Notes under the pieces: model-generated
What the model saw: the letters and a program-made list of their open reading frames with translations, nothing else
Told to the model about the DNA's origin: nothing
Database searches by the model: none
NCBI RefSeq assembly: GCF_007830445.1
Contig: NZ_VLKR01000024.1
Location: forward strand, 31,733-95,732
Length of the DNA: 64,000 nucleotides
Direction: 5' to 3'
Origin: Sphingobacterium siyangense
GTDB lineage: Bacteria; Bacteroidota; Bacteroidia; Sphingobacteriales; Sphingobacteriaceae
Position numbers and translations under genes: made by a program
Part shown: positions 54,993-64,000 of the stretch, one piece after another
Numbering within the stretch: the first letter of the stretch is position 1
Layout: each line of letters starts with the position of its first letter

Positions 54993-56495
54993 TTAAAAGA
55001 AGCCAAGTTTTTCTTTGCTGTAGGAAATCAACATATTCTTGGCTTGTCTGTAATGGGCAAGCATCATTTTATGGTTTTCCCGTCCAATTCCTGATTGTTT
55101 GTATCCGCCAAATGGAGCGCCAGCTGGGTAGGAGTGGTACTGATTTACCCATACACGTCCAGCTTGTATGGCACGTGGAACCTGATAAAGCTGATGTGCA
55201 TCTCGGGTCCATACACCTGCTCCGAGACCATACATGGTATCGTTGGCGATGGCAATTGCTTCTTGTTCGTCTTTGAACGTGGTCACTGCAAGCACGGGGC
55301 CGAAGATTTCTTCCTGGAAAATGCGCATGCTATTATCACCTTTGAATAGGGTGGGTTTGATGTAGTAGCCTTCTTCAAAACCAGCACCAACATTGTTTTC
55401 ATCTCCGCCAGTCAATACTTCGGCTCCTTCTTCTTTGCCAAGTTTAATATAGGACATGATCTTATCTTTTTGAATCTTCGATGCCTGAGCACCCATCATT
55501 GTTGTTGGGTCTAATGGATCCCCGACTTTGATCTGATTAACCCGATCGATCACTTTAGCAATGAATTTTTCATAAATATCCTCCTGGATCAGTAGACGAG
55601 AGGGGCAGGTGCAAATTTCGCCCTGGTTGAGCGCGAATAATACCGCCCCTTCAACTGCTTTGTCCAAAAATGCATCATCTGCATCCATTACCGAACTGAA
55701 GAAAATATTGGGCGATTTTCCCCCCAATTCTAGGGTTACCGGGATGATATTTTCAGTCGCATATTGCATGACCAAACGTCCTGTTGCTGTGGAGCCTGTG
55801 AATGCTGCTTTGGAGACCTTAGGATTGGTGACCAAGGAACGACCAAGTTCTGCGCCGAAACCGTTGACGATATTGACCACTCCGGCAGGAATCAAATCAC
55901 CGATGATTTCCATAAGAACAAGAATAGATGCTGGTGTACTTTCGGCGGGCTTTAATACGACAGTGTTCCCTGCAGCAAGGGCCGGAGCTAGTTTCCATAC
56001 GGCCATCAGAATCGGGAAATTCCATGGAATAATCTGTGCAACAACACCGATTGGTTCGTGTACAATCAGCGACACGGTATTGCTGTCCAGTTCGCTTATG
56101 GACCCCTCTTCAGCACGGATTACACCGGCAAAATACCGGAAATGGTCGATGGCTAATGGGATATCCGCATTGAGTGTTTCACGTACAGCTTTTCCGTTGT
56201 CTATTGTTTCAACGGCTGCGATATATGCTAAATTAGCTTCAATGCGGTCAGCAATTTTATTGAGGATAATACTTCGTTCTGTAGCGGAGGTTTTTCCCCA
56301 GGTTTCAAAAGCTTTGGCTGCAGTGTTGACAGCGAGATCCAGATCTTCTTTTGTTGAATGGGCAACTTGAGTAAACACTTTTCCGTCTACCGGCGAGATA
56401 TTATCGAAGTATTTTCCTTGAATTGGTGCGACAAATTTACCACCAATGTAGTTGTCATATCGTTCTTTGAACGATGGTCTTTTGATTGCGCTCAT
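54993..56495 (-). CDS. NAD(P)-dependent aldehyde dehydrogenase (AldB/ExaC type)
   Basis: 500 residues. Catalytic Cys295 in NQGEICTCPSR, general base Glu256 in LELGGKSPN, Asn159 in IIPWNFP and FTGSTATGR for the cofactor. The GEICTCPS pattern is that of the AldB/ExaC (acetaldehyde, ethanol and acetoin growth) group. It oxidises short aldehydes to acids. It is the first gene of an operon with DUF779 and is divergent from an AraC regulator. TAACTTTG at 56532-56539 (minus) is the likely -7 element, and two AraC-type half-sites lie upstream at about -36 to -66. Confidence 0.94.
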   Translation of the reverse strand: MSAIKRPSFKERYDNYIGGKFVAPIQGKYFDNISPVDGKVFTQVAHSTKEDLDLAVNTAAKAFETWGKTSATERSIILNKIADRIEANLAYIAAVETIDNGKAVRETLNADIPLAIDHFRYFAGVIRAEEGSISELDSNTVSLIVHEPIGVVAQIIPWNFPILMAVWKLAPALAAGNTVVLKPAESTPASILVLMEIIGDLIPAGVVNIVNGFGAELGRSLVTNPKVSKAAFTGSTATGRLVMQYATENIIPVTLELGGKSPNIFFSSVMDADDAFLDKAVEGAVLFALNQGEICTCPSRLLIQEDIYEKFIAKVIDRVNQIKVGDPLDPTTMMGAQASKIQKDKIMSYIKLGKEEGAEVLTGGDENNVGAGFEEGYYIKPTLFKGDNSMRIFQEEIFGPVLAVTTFKDEQEAIAIANDTMYGLGAGVWTRDAHQLYQVPRAIQAGRVWVNQYHSYPAGAPFGGYKQSGIGRENHKMMLAHYRQAKNMLISYSKEKLGFF

Positions 56496-56531
56496 ATGGT
56501 TTATTATTAATTATTTTTAATCCCTTCTTAT

Positions 56532-56592
56532 CAAAGTTAGCCAGCAATTATTCAATAGCGTAGCAGAATTGATCCAAAACATAGCACAATTG
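56532..56592 (-). promoter_or_regulatory. Aldehyde dehydrogenase promoter with AraC-type half-sites
   Basis: On the minus strand a TAACTTTG -7 element lies at 56532-56539. Seen on the plus strand, TAGCAGAATTG (56561-56571) and TAGCACAATTG (56582-56592) are direct repeats exactly 21 bp apart, two DNA turns. Transcription would start near 56526, so the half-sites are at about -35 to -45 and -56 to -66, where AraC activators bind. No good -33 TTTG is seen, which fits an activated promoter. Confidence 0.6.
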
Positions 56593-56629
56593 TGGCAGAT
56601 GAATTTCGGCTACAATTTATTTTTTTTAT

Positions 56630-56637
56630 TATATTTG
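56630..56637 (+). promoter_or_regulatory. Candidate -7 element of AraC gene
   Basis: TATATTTG fits TAnnTTTG, 33 nt before the ATG. TTCG at 56605-56608, 21 nt upstream, is an imperfect -33 element. Confidence 0.45.
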
Positions 56638-56669
56638 ATTGACTGCCAATTATATTTAATTGTTGCACT

Positions 56670-57572
56670 ATGGGAGATAGGACGCTGATTCATACATTGC
56701 CATTTTCGCGGGCTGGGGAGCTTAGCACATTAGTGGAGAACCGACGCGCATTTACGTTAGATAGCTTGGAGCTTAATATCTACGAAACATATCGGGTATC
56801 GCAGCATGTGCCTTTATGTTTTGAGGATTTGGTTATGATTAACATGATCCAAGGTAAAAAGATCATGCATTTGGAGAATGTAAAGGCTTTTGACTATCTG
56901 CCCGGTCAGATGATGGTGTTGCCTGCATCGGTGGCTATGCATATTGACTTTCCGGAAGCGAGCCTCGACCAGCCCACGCAATGTACCGCTTTAACAATTC
57001 ATAAAGAGAAGATAGCAGCAGTCTTGGACTATCTAAATGAGTTTTATCCGAAAGAACAATTTAGTCAGTGGCGGATTGATCCGGATTTTTTTCATCTGTA
57101 CAATTCGACTGAGCTCGCCGACCTGGTGAACAAGTTGTTTCAAATTATTATTAGCGAAAATCCGTTGAAAGATGTACTTGCAGATTTGACTTTTAAAGAG
57201 CTTACGATTCGGCTACTTCAGTCACAGTCGCTGATTGCATTAAAAATTGGGAAGTCGCCCAACAAGGTGCTGTTACATGTGCAGGAATTTATTCAGAAAC
57301 ATATTACCGAGAAAATTTCAATTGGTTTATTGGAGCGGACTGCCCACATGAGCAAAGCGAGTCTTACGCGGATGTTTAACCGTGAACTTGGACTTAGTCC
57401 GATGGAGTATGTGATCCAACAGCGTATCGAGAAGGCAAAAAAAATGCTTTTACTCACCCGGAATGTAAAGGAGTCTTGCTATGGGGCTGGATTTAATGAT
57501 GTCAACTACTTTGTCAGGCTTTTTAAAAGCAGGGTAGGAATGACGCCAGGCGCATTTGTCCTGGCGCGTTAA
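56670..57572 (+). CDS. AraC-family transcriptional regulator
   Basis: 300 residues. The C-terminal 100 residues are the two helix-turn-helix units of AraC: ITEKISIGLLERTAHMSKASLTRMFNREL and VKESCYGAGFNDVNYFVRLFKSRVGMTPGAF. The N-terminal 190 residues fit a cupin-like sensor of the AraC_N type. Divergent from the aldehyde dehydrogenase gene, so it likely activates it in response to an aldehyde or alcohol. Its stop codon lies 1 nt from that of the convergent smpB. Confidence 0.92.
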   Translation: MGDRTLIHTLPFSRAGELSTLVENRRAFTLDSLELNIYETYRVSQHVPLCFEDLVMINMIQGKKIMHLENVKAFDYLPGQMMVLPASVAMHIDFPEASLDQPTQCTALTIHKEKIAAVLDYLNEFYPKEQFSQWRIDPDFFHLYNSTELADLVNKLFQIIISENPLKDVLADLTFKELTIRLLQSQSLIALKIGKSPNKVLLHVQEFIQKHITEKISIGLLERTAHMSKASLTRMFNRELGLSPMEYVIQQRIEKAKKMLLLTRNVKESCYGAGFNDVNYFVRLFKSRVGMTPGAFVLAR

Positions 57573-57573
57573 T

Positions 57574-58029
57574 CTAGAATTTCATCACGCGATCAAGCTC
57601 TCGTTTAACATCTCTTTCTTTGATGTTTTCTCGTTTGTCAAAATCTTTTTTACCCTGTGCCAAGGCAATTTCAACTTTGGCAAACCCCCGGGAACTGATA
57701 AAGATGCGTAGGGGTACAATGGTAAAACCACGTTCTTCCCCCTTCTCTTTTAGCTTTTTTAATTCTCTTTTTGTCAATAGTAGTTGACGGTCGCGTTTTG
57801 CTTCATGGTTATAAAAAGATCCCATGGAGTATTCAGCGATGTGCATGTTTCGGATATATAATCCGTCCTCAAAAAAACTACAGAAACTATCGTTAATATT
57901 TGCCTTTCCTTCGCGTATGGATTTTATTTCTGTACCCAATAATCGAATTCCTGCAATGTACTTGTCCAGTAAGTGGTATTCAAAAGAAGCTTTTTTATTT
58001 TTTATATTGATATCTGAAGATAAAGCCAT
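57574..58029 (-). CDS. smpB: SsrA-binding protein
   Basis: 151 residues. Binds tmRNA for trans-translation. NIKNKKASFEYHLLDKYIAGIRLLGTEIKSIREGKANI is the family N-terminus, and GFTIVPLRIFISSRGFAKVEIALAQGKKDFDKRE the middle. The C-terminal tail is basic and short. No ssrA gene is visible in this window. The gene ends 1 nt from the AraC gene with no terminator between. Confidence 0.96.
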   Translation of the reverse strand: MALSSDINIKNKKASFEYHLLDKYIAGIRLLGTEIKSIREGKANINDSFCSFFEDGLYIRNMHIAEYSMGSFYNHEAKRDRQLLLTKRELKKLKEKGEERGFTIVPLRIFISSRGFAKVEIALAQGKKDFDKRENIKERDVKRELDRVMKF

Positions 58030-59640
<1,611 letters not shown>

Positions 59641-59651
59641 AATCTAATCGT

Positions 59652-60773
59652 ATGATTCAGATTATACCCGTTGAAACAAAGAAACAAAGACGGCTGTTTA
59701 TAGATTTCCCTCATAGTCTCTATGAGGGAAATCCTAATTATGTACCTGCCTTATTTCTTGAACAAAACGATTTGCTTTCCCCTGACAAGCATCCCTTTTA
59801 TAAACATTCCCAAGCACAACCTTTTCTAGCTTATCGTAACGATAAGATTGTCGGTCGTATATGTGCCATCTGGAACAATAACCATAATGCTTTCAATCAT
59901 GTGAATGAAGGGCAGTGGGGTTTTTTCGATTGTATAGATGATCAAGAAGTCGCAAACGCGTTATTTGAGACTGCAGAGAAATGGGTTAAAGCTAAAGGAG
60001 GGGATACGATCGTTGGGCCGATCAATTTATCAACCAATGATACCGTTGGTTTATTGGTTGACGGTTTTGATAAGCCTCCAGTAGCCATGATGCCCTACAA
60101 TTCACCGTATTACATCGACTTGATTACCAATTCGGGTTATGGACATAAAGTGGATTTGAGAGCTTACTTGGTTATGGAAAAATCTGCGGATAAGCGTTCA
60201 GTCATGCTTTTGGATAGGCTGGAAGAGCGTTTGAAAAGATCTGGCATTACATTGCGTCAATTCAATGTGAAGGATTTTAAAAACGAGGCAGCAAAAGTTC
60301 GTGACATTTATAATAGAGCATGGGATAAAAATTCGGGTTTTGTTCCGATGACAGAGGACGAATTTAATTATACGGCCAAAGATTTAAAAATGATTCTCGA
60401 TCCTCGTTTTGCTATCGTTGCAGAGAAGGATGGTGAGCTTGTTGGCTTTGGTCTAGGGATTCCAGATATCAATCAGATCCTTATCAAAGTGAAGCGCGGA
60501 CGTCTACTTCCTACGGGTATTTTTAAATTGTTATTTGGAAAGAAAAAAATCAACTTGCTTCGTGTACTCATGTTAGGGGTATTGGAAGACTACCGTAAAC
60601 TTGGTATTGAAGCATGTTTGTATGGCCGAATTATAAAAGAATCAAAAGATTCTAATATTAAGGGGGCCGAATGTTCATGGATGTTGGAGCATAATTACAT
60701 GATGAACCACGCTATTGAGCAAATGAATGGAGAATTGTACAAACGTTATCGTTTGTATCAAAAATCATTATGA
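59652..60773 (+). CDS. GNAT-like N-acyltransferase, candidate ceramide synthase
   Basis: 373 residues with no signal peptide. The first 200 residues show a GNAT-like frame (QAQPFLAYRNDKIVGRICAIWNN; WGFFDCIDDQEVANALFETAEKW), followed by a conserved GPINLSTNDTVGLLVDGFD stretch and a second GNAT-like half (FAIVAEKDGELVGFGLGIPD; GVLEDYRKLGIEACLY). It lies 11 nt after spt and overlaps the next gene by 4 nt. In Caulobacter a GNAT-like protein is the bacterial ceramide synthase, acylating the sphingoid base; given the place between spt and a CerR-like gene, the same role is inferred here. Not proven by the sequence. Confidence 0.75.
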   Translation: MIQIIPVETKKQRRLFIDFPHSLYEGNPNYVPALFLEQNDLLSPDKHPFYKHSQAQPFLAYRNDKIVGRICAIWNNNHNAFNHVNEGQWGFFDCIDDQEVANALFETAEKWVKAKGGDTIVGPINLSTNDTVGLLVDGFDKPPVAMMPYNSPYYIDLITNSGYGHKVDLRAYLVMEKSADKRSVMLLDRLEERLKRSGITLRQFNVKDFKNEAAKVRDIYNRAWDKNSGFVPMTEDEFNYTAKDLKMILDPRFAIVAEKDGELVGFGLGIPDINQILIKVKRGRLLPTGIFKLLFGKKKINLLRVLMLGVLEDYRKLGIEACLYGRIIKESKDSNIKGAECSWMLEHNYMMNHAIEQMNGELYKRYRLYQKSL

Positions 60774-61762
60774 TAGAAAAAGTATTAATCACCGGAGCGA
60801 GTGGTTTTGTAGGCTATCATTTGACAAGAGCAGCGAAAGACGCGGGGATGGAAGTTCATGCCGCGGTGAGGAAGTCAAGTGATGTTTCAGAAATTCGCTC
60901 TGTTGTAGATAAATTTGTTTATCCGGATTTCTCTGATGAAGAGTCTATCCGAGAATTACTGGAAGCGGAAAACTATACCTATGTTGTTCATGCTGCGGCA
61001 ATGACTCGTGCCAAACATGAAGAAGATCTCGAAAAGGTCAATGTTGGTTATACAAAAAACTTGGCATCGGCTTGTTTTTCTTTAAAAACTCCCATCAAAA
61101 GATTTGTTTTCGTTAGTAGTCTTGCGGCGATCGGTCCTGTTGACTATGATGCTCAACTTATTGATGAAAGCAGCCCTTATCGTCCTGTTACGGCATATGG
61201 TCGTAGTAAGCGGAAAGCGGAGCTCGCGTTGAATGATTTTAAAGATCAGCCACTAACGATTTTGCGCCCTACTGCAGTATACGGCCCTCGTGAAAAGGAT
61301 ATTTTTATTGTTTTTAAAACAATGAATGGAGGCCTGGATGCTTATGTTGGTCGCTCTCCTCAAAAGCTTAGCTTTATTTATGTTGCCGACCTGGTGCAGG
61401 CGATTATTCATGCCTGTCGTTTTGACCAAGGTGGAAAGCAGGTGTATAACCTTAGTGATGGACAGGTATATGGGCGTTATGAGTTGGCTAGGTTTTTCAA
61501 AGAGTTTAGTCAAAAGAAAATGATTCGTATGCATATTCCTTTGGGTGTAGTGAAGACTATCGCGGTTATTTTTGAACGTTTGTATAAAAATTCTAAAGCA
61601 ATACCTGTACTATATCCGGAACGGCTGAATGAACTTACAGCTGAAAACTGGGGCTGTGATATCTCGGCGGCTCAACGTCAGCTACAATACCAACCTAAAT
61701 ATGATTTGAAGAAAGGCTTAATGGAGGCATTGGCTTGGTATAAGGAAAATAAATGGCTATAA
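60770..61762 (+). CDS. NAD-dependent epimerase/dehydratase (candidate CerR)
   Basis: 330 residues, extended short-chain dehydrogenase. TGASGFVG (8-15) binds the cofactor, FVSSLAAIG (114-122) holds the catalytic serine, and Tyr143/Lys147 (YGRSK) are the catalytic pair. Starts 4 nt inside the GNAT-like gene. Caulobacter CerR, an enzyme of this fold, reduces the 3-keto group of oxidized ceramide; in this operon a reductase of that kind is missing otherwise, so CerR is the best guess. A sugar epimerase for head groups is the alternative. Confidence 0.82.
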   Translation: MIEKVLITGASGFVGYHLTRAAKDAGMEVHAAVRKSSDVSEIRSVVDKFVYPDFSDEESIRELLEAENYTYVVHAAAMTRAKHEEDLEKVNVGYTKNLASACFSLKTPIKRFVFVSSLAAIGPVDYDAQLIDESSPYRPVTAYGRSKRKAELALNDFKDQPLTILRPTAVYGPREKDIFIVFKTMNGGLDAYVGRSPQKLSFIYVADLVQAIIHACRFDQGGKQVYNLSDGQVYGRYELARFFKEFSQKKMIRMHIPLGVVKTIAVIFERLYKNSKAIPVLYPERLNELTAENWGCDISAAQRQLQYQPKYDLKKGLMEALAWYKENKWL

Positions 61763-61771
61763 TCGCAGATA

Positions 61772-62464
61772 ATGAGTGAGTTAAAAATAAATAAAAAACT
61801 TTTTCAGGATAGAAAGAGAACAAATATCTTAAGTGAACCCGAACAAAAACTTATTTCGTACCTCGTTCCTCGAATCCCCAATTGGATTACTTCGGATGGA
61901 CTTACGGCAATTGGATTTTTAGGTTCCTTAATGATATTGGGGAGTTTTATACTGGCTGAATATGTTGATATTCGCTATTTACTTTTAGGAATCCCTGGTT
62001 TCTTTGTACAATGGTTTGGTGATTCATTAGATGGGCGTATCGCATTCTACCGCAATAAATCCCGTCGCTGGTACGGTTTCGCGCTGGATATTGTAATGGA
62101 TTGGATCAGTACGGTTTTTATCGGATTGGGATATGTGCTGTATACCGTGGGTGACTTTAAGTATCTGGGATTTACATTGGTCGCATTATATGGCTGGGCA
62201 ATGATCATTTCTCAGCTCAGGTATAGAATTACAGATAAATATACGATAGACGCCGGAATTTTGGGGCCTACTGAAATTCGGGTGATTATTTCATTGGTTA
62301 TGCTCTTCGAAGTTTTAATGCCTGGATCTATTAATTGGTGTGTACTGGTAATCTGTATTGCACTTTTTATAATTAATACAAATGATACACGTCTACTTCT
62401 TAAATTAGGCGATGAAAAAGATAAAGAGGATAAATTGAAAAAACAGCAGGAGGAGGCTATTTAA
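61772..62464 (+). CDS. CDP-alcohol phosphatidyltransferase family protein
   Basis: 230 residues with about six membrane helices. The CDP-alcohol motif is at 84-110: Asp84, Asp87-Gly88, Ala91, Gly102, Asp106 and Asp110, with the four metal-binding aspartates all kept. The Arg that normally follows Ala91 is Phe92 here. It transfers a phospho-alcohol from a CDP carrier to, or from, a lipid; in this operon a step that adds a phospho head group to (dihydro)ceramide is likely. Substrate unknown. Charged C-terminal tail. Confidence 0.85.
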   Translation: MSELKINKKLFQDRKRTNILSEPEQKLISYLVPRIPNWITSDGLTAIGFLGSLMILGSFILAEYVDIRYLLLGIPGFFVQWFGDSLDGRIAFYRNKSRRWYGFALDIVMDWISTVFIGLGYVLYTVGDFKYLGFTLVALYGWAMIISQLRYRITDKYTIDAGILGPTEIRVIISLVMLFEVLMPGSINWCVLVICIALFIINTNDTRLLLKLGDEKDKEDKLKKQQEEAI

Positions 62465-62466
62465 CG

Positions 62467-62862
62467 ATGTCTTCAAAAGTTATTACTTTTTTAAAAGCTC
62501 AACTTTCCGCCTTTTTAGGCGGATTGTTTGATTTTGGAGTATACTCTGCTTGTTATAAGCTACTTCATATCAGTGCTCCTTTTTCTAATGCTATTAGTGG
62601 TAGCCTTGGTGCTGTTGTTAATTTTTTGATCAATCGATACTGGTCCTTTGGTAGTACGCAAAAGTCCGTTGGGAGTCAGCTATGGAAATTTGTGATTGTA
62701 GTCTGTGGTAGTATTACATTGAAGTCTACAGGAATTCATTTTCTGGTGGATGTTTATCATTTAAACTTTTTGTTCTCGAAACTAGTCGTTGAGCTGCTCG
62801 TTTCTTTGGGCTTCAACTATACACTTCAACGTTTTTGGGTTTTTAAAGCGGAGGAGAAATAG
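62467..62862 (+). CDS. GtrA-family membrane protein
   Basis: 131 residues with four transmembrane helices. The pattern GAVVNFLINRYWSF and the end FNYTLQRFWVF are the GtrA signature. GtrA-like proteins often accompany lipid-linked sugar transfer and are thought to flip lipids. It starts 2 nt after the CDP-alcohol gene and closes the sphingolipid operon, so it may help move the finished lipid or a lipid-linked sugar. The role is inference. Confidence 0.88.
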   Translation: MSSKVITFLKAQLSAFLGGLFDFGVYSACYKLLHISAPFSNAISGSLGAVVNFLINRYWSFGSTQKSVGSQLWKFVIVVCGSITLKSTGIHFLVDVYHLNFLFSKLVVELLVSLGFNYTLQRFWVFKAEEK

Positions 62863-62881
62863 TAATTTCCTTCTTTTTGCG

Positions 62882-62899
62882 AATCAGCTTTAGCTGGTT
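62882..62899 (+). terminator. Weak candidate terminator after the sphingolipid operon
   Basis: Stem AATCAGC / GCTGGTT with a TTTA loop, one G-U pair, followed by a T-rich but broken run. Confidence 0.4.
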
Positions 62900-63164
62900 T
62901 CAGTTTCTTTTCTGTTTTCCGATTCTTTTGATCTCTCTTACTCTTTTCTTACCAAGTTTCGGTTTTGTAGGATGTTAATTTAGCTCTTGTTCTAGACTAA
63001 AAGGGCTTTTTAGCCTCTTATCTCTGTTATATTCCTTCAAATCGCTGTTTTTTTTCTGTTTCTCTGGGGCAAATCCGAGGTGAAGCGTGTCACTATCTTA
63101 TTTGTTGATTATATTTATTCGCTTTTATTTAGTTCCTCTTTAAGCTAGATTTTAACTGGTATTT
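62900..63164. other. T-rich intergenic stretch without gene
   Basis: Pyrimidine-rich on the + strand with no ORF of family likeness, no clear promoter and no strong hairpin before the 11-nt array. Confidence 0.5.
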
Positions 63165-63238
63165 AGTTAGCTTTAAGTTAGGGTTAGTTTAGCTATAACC
63201 TAAGCTATACCTAAACTAACCCTAACTAAACCCTATAC
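63165..63238. repeat. Head-to-head 11-nt periodic array (CCTAA type)
   Basis: CCTAA (last copy CCTAT) starts at 63199, 63210, 63221 and 63232; the reverse motif TTAG(G/C) starts at 63167, 63178 and 63189. All steps inside each arm are exactly 11 nt. AGTTAGGGTTAGTTTAG (63176-63192) and its exact reverse complement (63211-63227) form a 17-bp perfect inverted repeat. Same layout as the array at 18310-18395 but with another motif. Confidence 0.88.
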
Positions 63239-63690
63239 TAAAATAAAAGTTGATCAAAGTTTACAATAAGTAATCCCTGGACCAAAATGACAGGATCTGG
63301 AGCCTTGCTTAAATTCTAAAAAGAATCCCGGGGAAGTCTTAAGGTCGCCATGCCATCCGCTGTTCCGTTGCGGTTGCGGTTCCCCATTACATCCTATTTC
63401 TATTATATCGATGGTATTAAACGTTGCGGATCTCTGTTGTTCTCTGTTCGGCTATGTTTGCGTTTTCCAATCTCCCTTTGCTATGCTGCGTCGGTGGGAC
63501 AGTAGATCTGGCAGGTGCAATTCAGGATGTTTTCGTTGCCCGATGCCGCTATCTGGCCCAATCTGGCAGCCGGATCAGCCATCCCAGCCTTCCGGTCACC
63601 TGTTTTACAAAAAGAATCTCGCACCGTTACAGGCAGTTAAGGGTGAAATGAAAATAATAAGAACAAAAGGCTTGGAAGTTTGTTAGTAAA
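63239..63690. other. Intergenic stretch without supported gene
   Basis: Two overlapping + strand reading frames of 75 and 91 codons show no family motif and lie just before rRNA-type promoters. I do not call a gene here. Confidence 0.5.
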
Positions 63691-63703
63691 CTCCCTATCT
63701 TTG
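63671..63703 (+). promoter_or_regulatory. Upstream candidate rRNA-type promoter
   Basis: CTTG (63671-63674, one mismatch to TTTG), 21 nt, TATCTTTG (63696-63703). A possible first promoter (P1) before the stronger one at 63857. Confidence 0.5.
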
Positions 63704-63856
63704 CACCACTCCGCAAGGGAGGGACGGTTACTTCGAGAGAAGGAGCCATGAAAAAAGAAGGGTTTAAGAGAAGCCTGGCAGGATTTAAAATCCCGCTCAG
63801 TTTATTTTAAACGCGGAAATCGAAAAAAGGGAAAAGAAAAAAAACTTCAAAAAGTT

Positions 63857-63887
63857 TTTGGAAGTTCAGAAAAGATTTCTACCTTTG
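63857..63887 (+). promoter_or_regulatory. Strong promoter, probably of an rRNA operon
   Basis: TTTG (63857-63860), 19 nt, TACCTTTG (63880-63887), an exact match to the Bacteroidetes consensus. Transcription would start near 63893. The following leader and boxA-like element point to rRNA. Confidence 0.85.
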
Positions 63888-64000
63888 CAGTCCCAACGGA
63901 AACGAAGGGAAAAACAAAAAAGGTAAAGACGGCGCAATGCCATCGGAATATAGCGGATACGGAAGTTGAAGCGGCAAAAGTTCTTTAAGAAAACACAATC
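63888..64000 (+). ncRNA. Probable rRNA operon leader with boxA-like element
   Basis: The last 113 nt have no gene. GTTCTTTAAGAA at 63980-63991 resembles the boxA antitermination element of rRNA leaders (E. coli GCTCTTTAACAA). The 16S rRNA itself is not in the window, so this is inferred from promoter strength, boxA and the Bacteroidetes-style leader. Confidence 0.65.

Noticed and set aside
63411..63686. Overlapping 91- and 75-codon frames before the rRNA promoter
   Set aside because: Cysteine- and serine-rich random-looking products, overlapping in two frames, no start signal.

Overview
The window is chromosomal DNA from a Bacteroidetes bacterium, most probably Sphingobacterium. Three things support this: promoters of the Bacteroidetes type (TTTG, about 19-21 nt, TAnnTTTG); Bacteroidetes family types (GT9/DUF4254 pair, SusC-plug-like M56 protein, HU-SPOR fusion, DUF2723 protein); and a 399-residue serine palmitoyltransferase whose key residues (His138, Asp210, His213, Lys244) sit at the positions I recall for the Sphingobacterium multivorum enzyme. 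Almost everything looks like core genome; I see no prophage, insertion sequence or CRISPR array.

Layout. 1-1424 (-): end of a GT9 glycosyltransferase gene and its DUF4254 partner. 1633-9272 (-): nuoH-I-J-K-L-M-N, the membrane half of complex I, without nuoA-G. 9523-10809 (-): citrate synthase. 11001-13711 (-): zinc-ribbon membrane protein, SPFH/SHOCT protein and a small membrane protein. 14050-16201 (+): BlaI/BlaR1-like pair behind a perfect palindromic operator. 16384-16853 (+): YoeB-type toxin-antitoxin. 16855-19546 (-): pth, rplY (Ctc-like), prs. 19678-19990 (-): two identical tRNA-Gln genes. 20349-26843 (+): DUF2723 protein, APC permease, pyrR and pyrB. 27226-36817 (+): TPR protein, outer-membrane barrel, HU-SPOR protein, ExbB, ExbD, TonB and folC. 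36929-38728 (-): tatD and ansA. 39082-42627 (+): TolC/HlyD/ABC-2 exporter without an ATPase. 42707-47521 (-): beta-propeller membrane protein, DHH phosphoesterase and FKBP lipoprotein. 47934-54337 (+): DUF423, priA, pcm, MutS-like ATPase, thioesterase. 54498-57572: DUF779 and aldehyde dehydrogenase (-), divergent from an AraC regulator (+). 57574-58029 (-): smpB. 58441-62862 (+): serine palmitoyltransferase, GNAT-like protein, NAD-dependent epimerase/reductase, CDP-alcohol phosphotransferase and GtrA protein, a probable ceramide/sphingolipid operon. 63690-64000: an rRNA-operon-like promoter and leader with a boxA-like element running off the window.

The most unusual signal is non-coding. Three intergenic places (16206-16315, 18310-18395, 63165-63238) hold arrays of short degenerate motifs repeated with a period of exactly 11 nt. 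The motif differs at each place; two of the three are arranged head to head, so they also form long perfect inverted repeats. A second non-coding signal lies between pyrR and pyrB: an 85-nt-offset imperfect direct repeat whose parts can form mutually exclusive hairpins. A third is a pair of half-sites 21 bp apart between the aldehyde dehydrogenase and AraC genes.

All calls come from reading the sequence; no database search was run. Protein family names rest on motifs and gene order. Substrate assignments (lipid head group, exported compound, aldehyde) are inferences.
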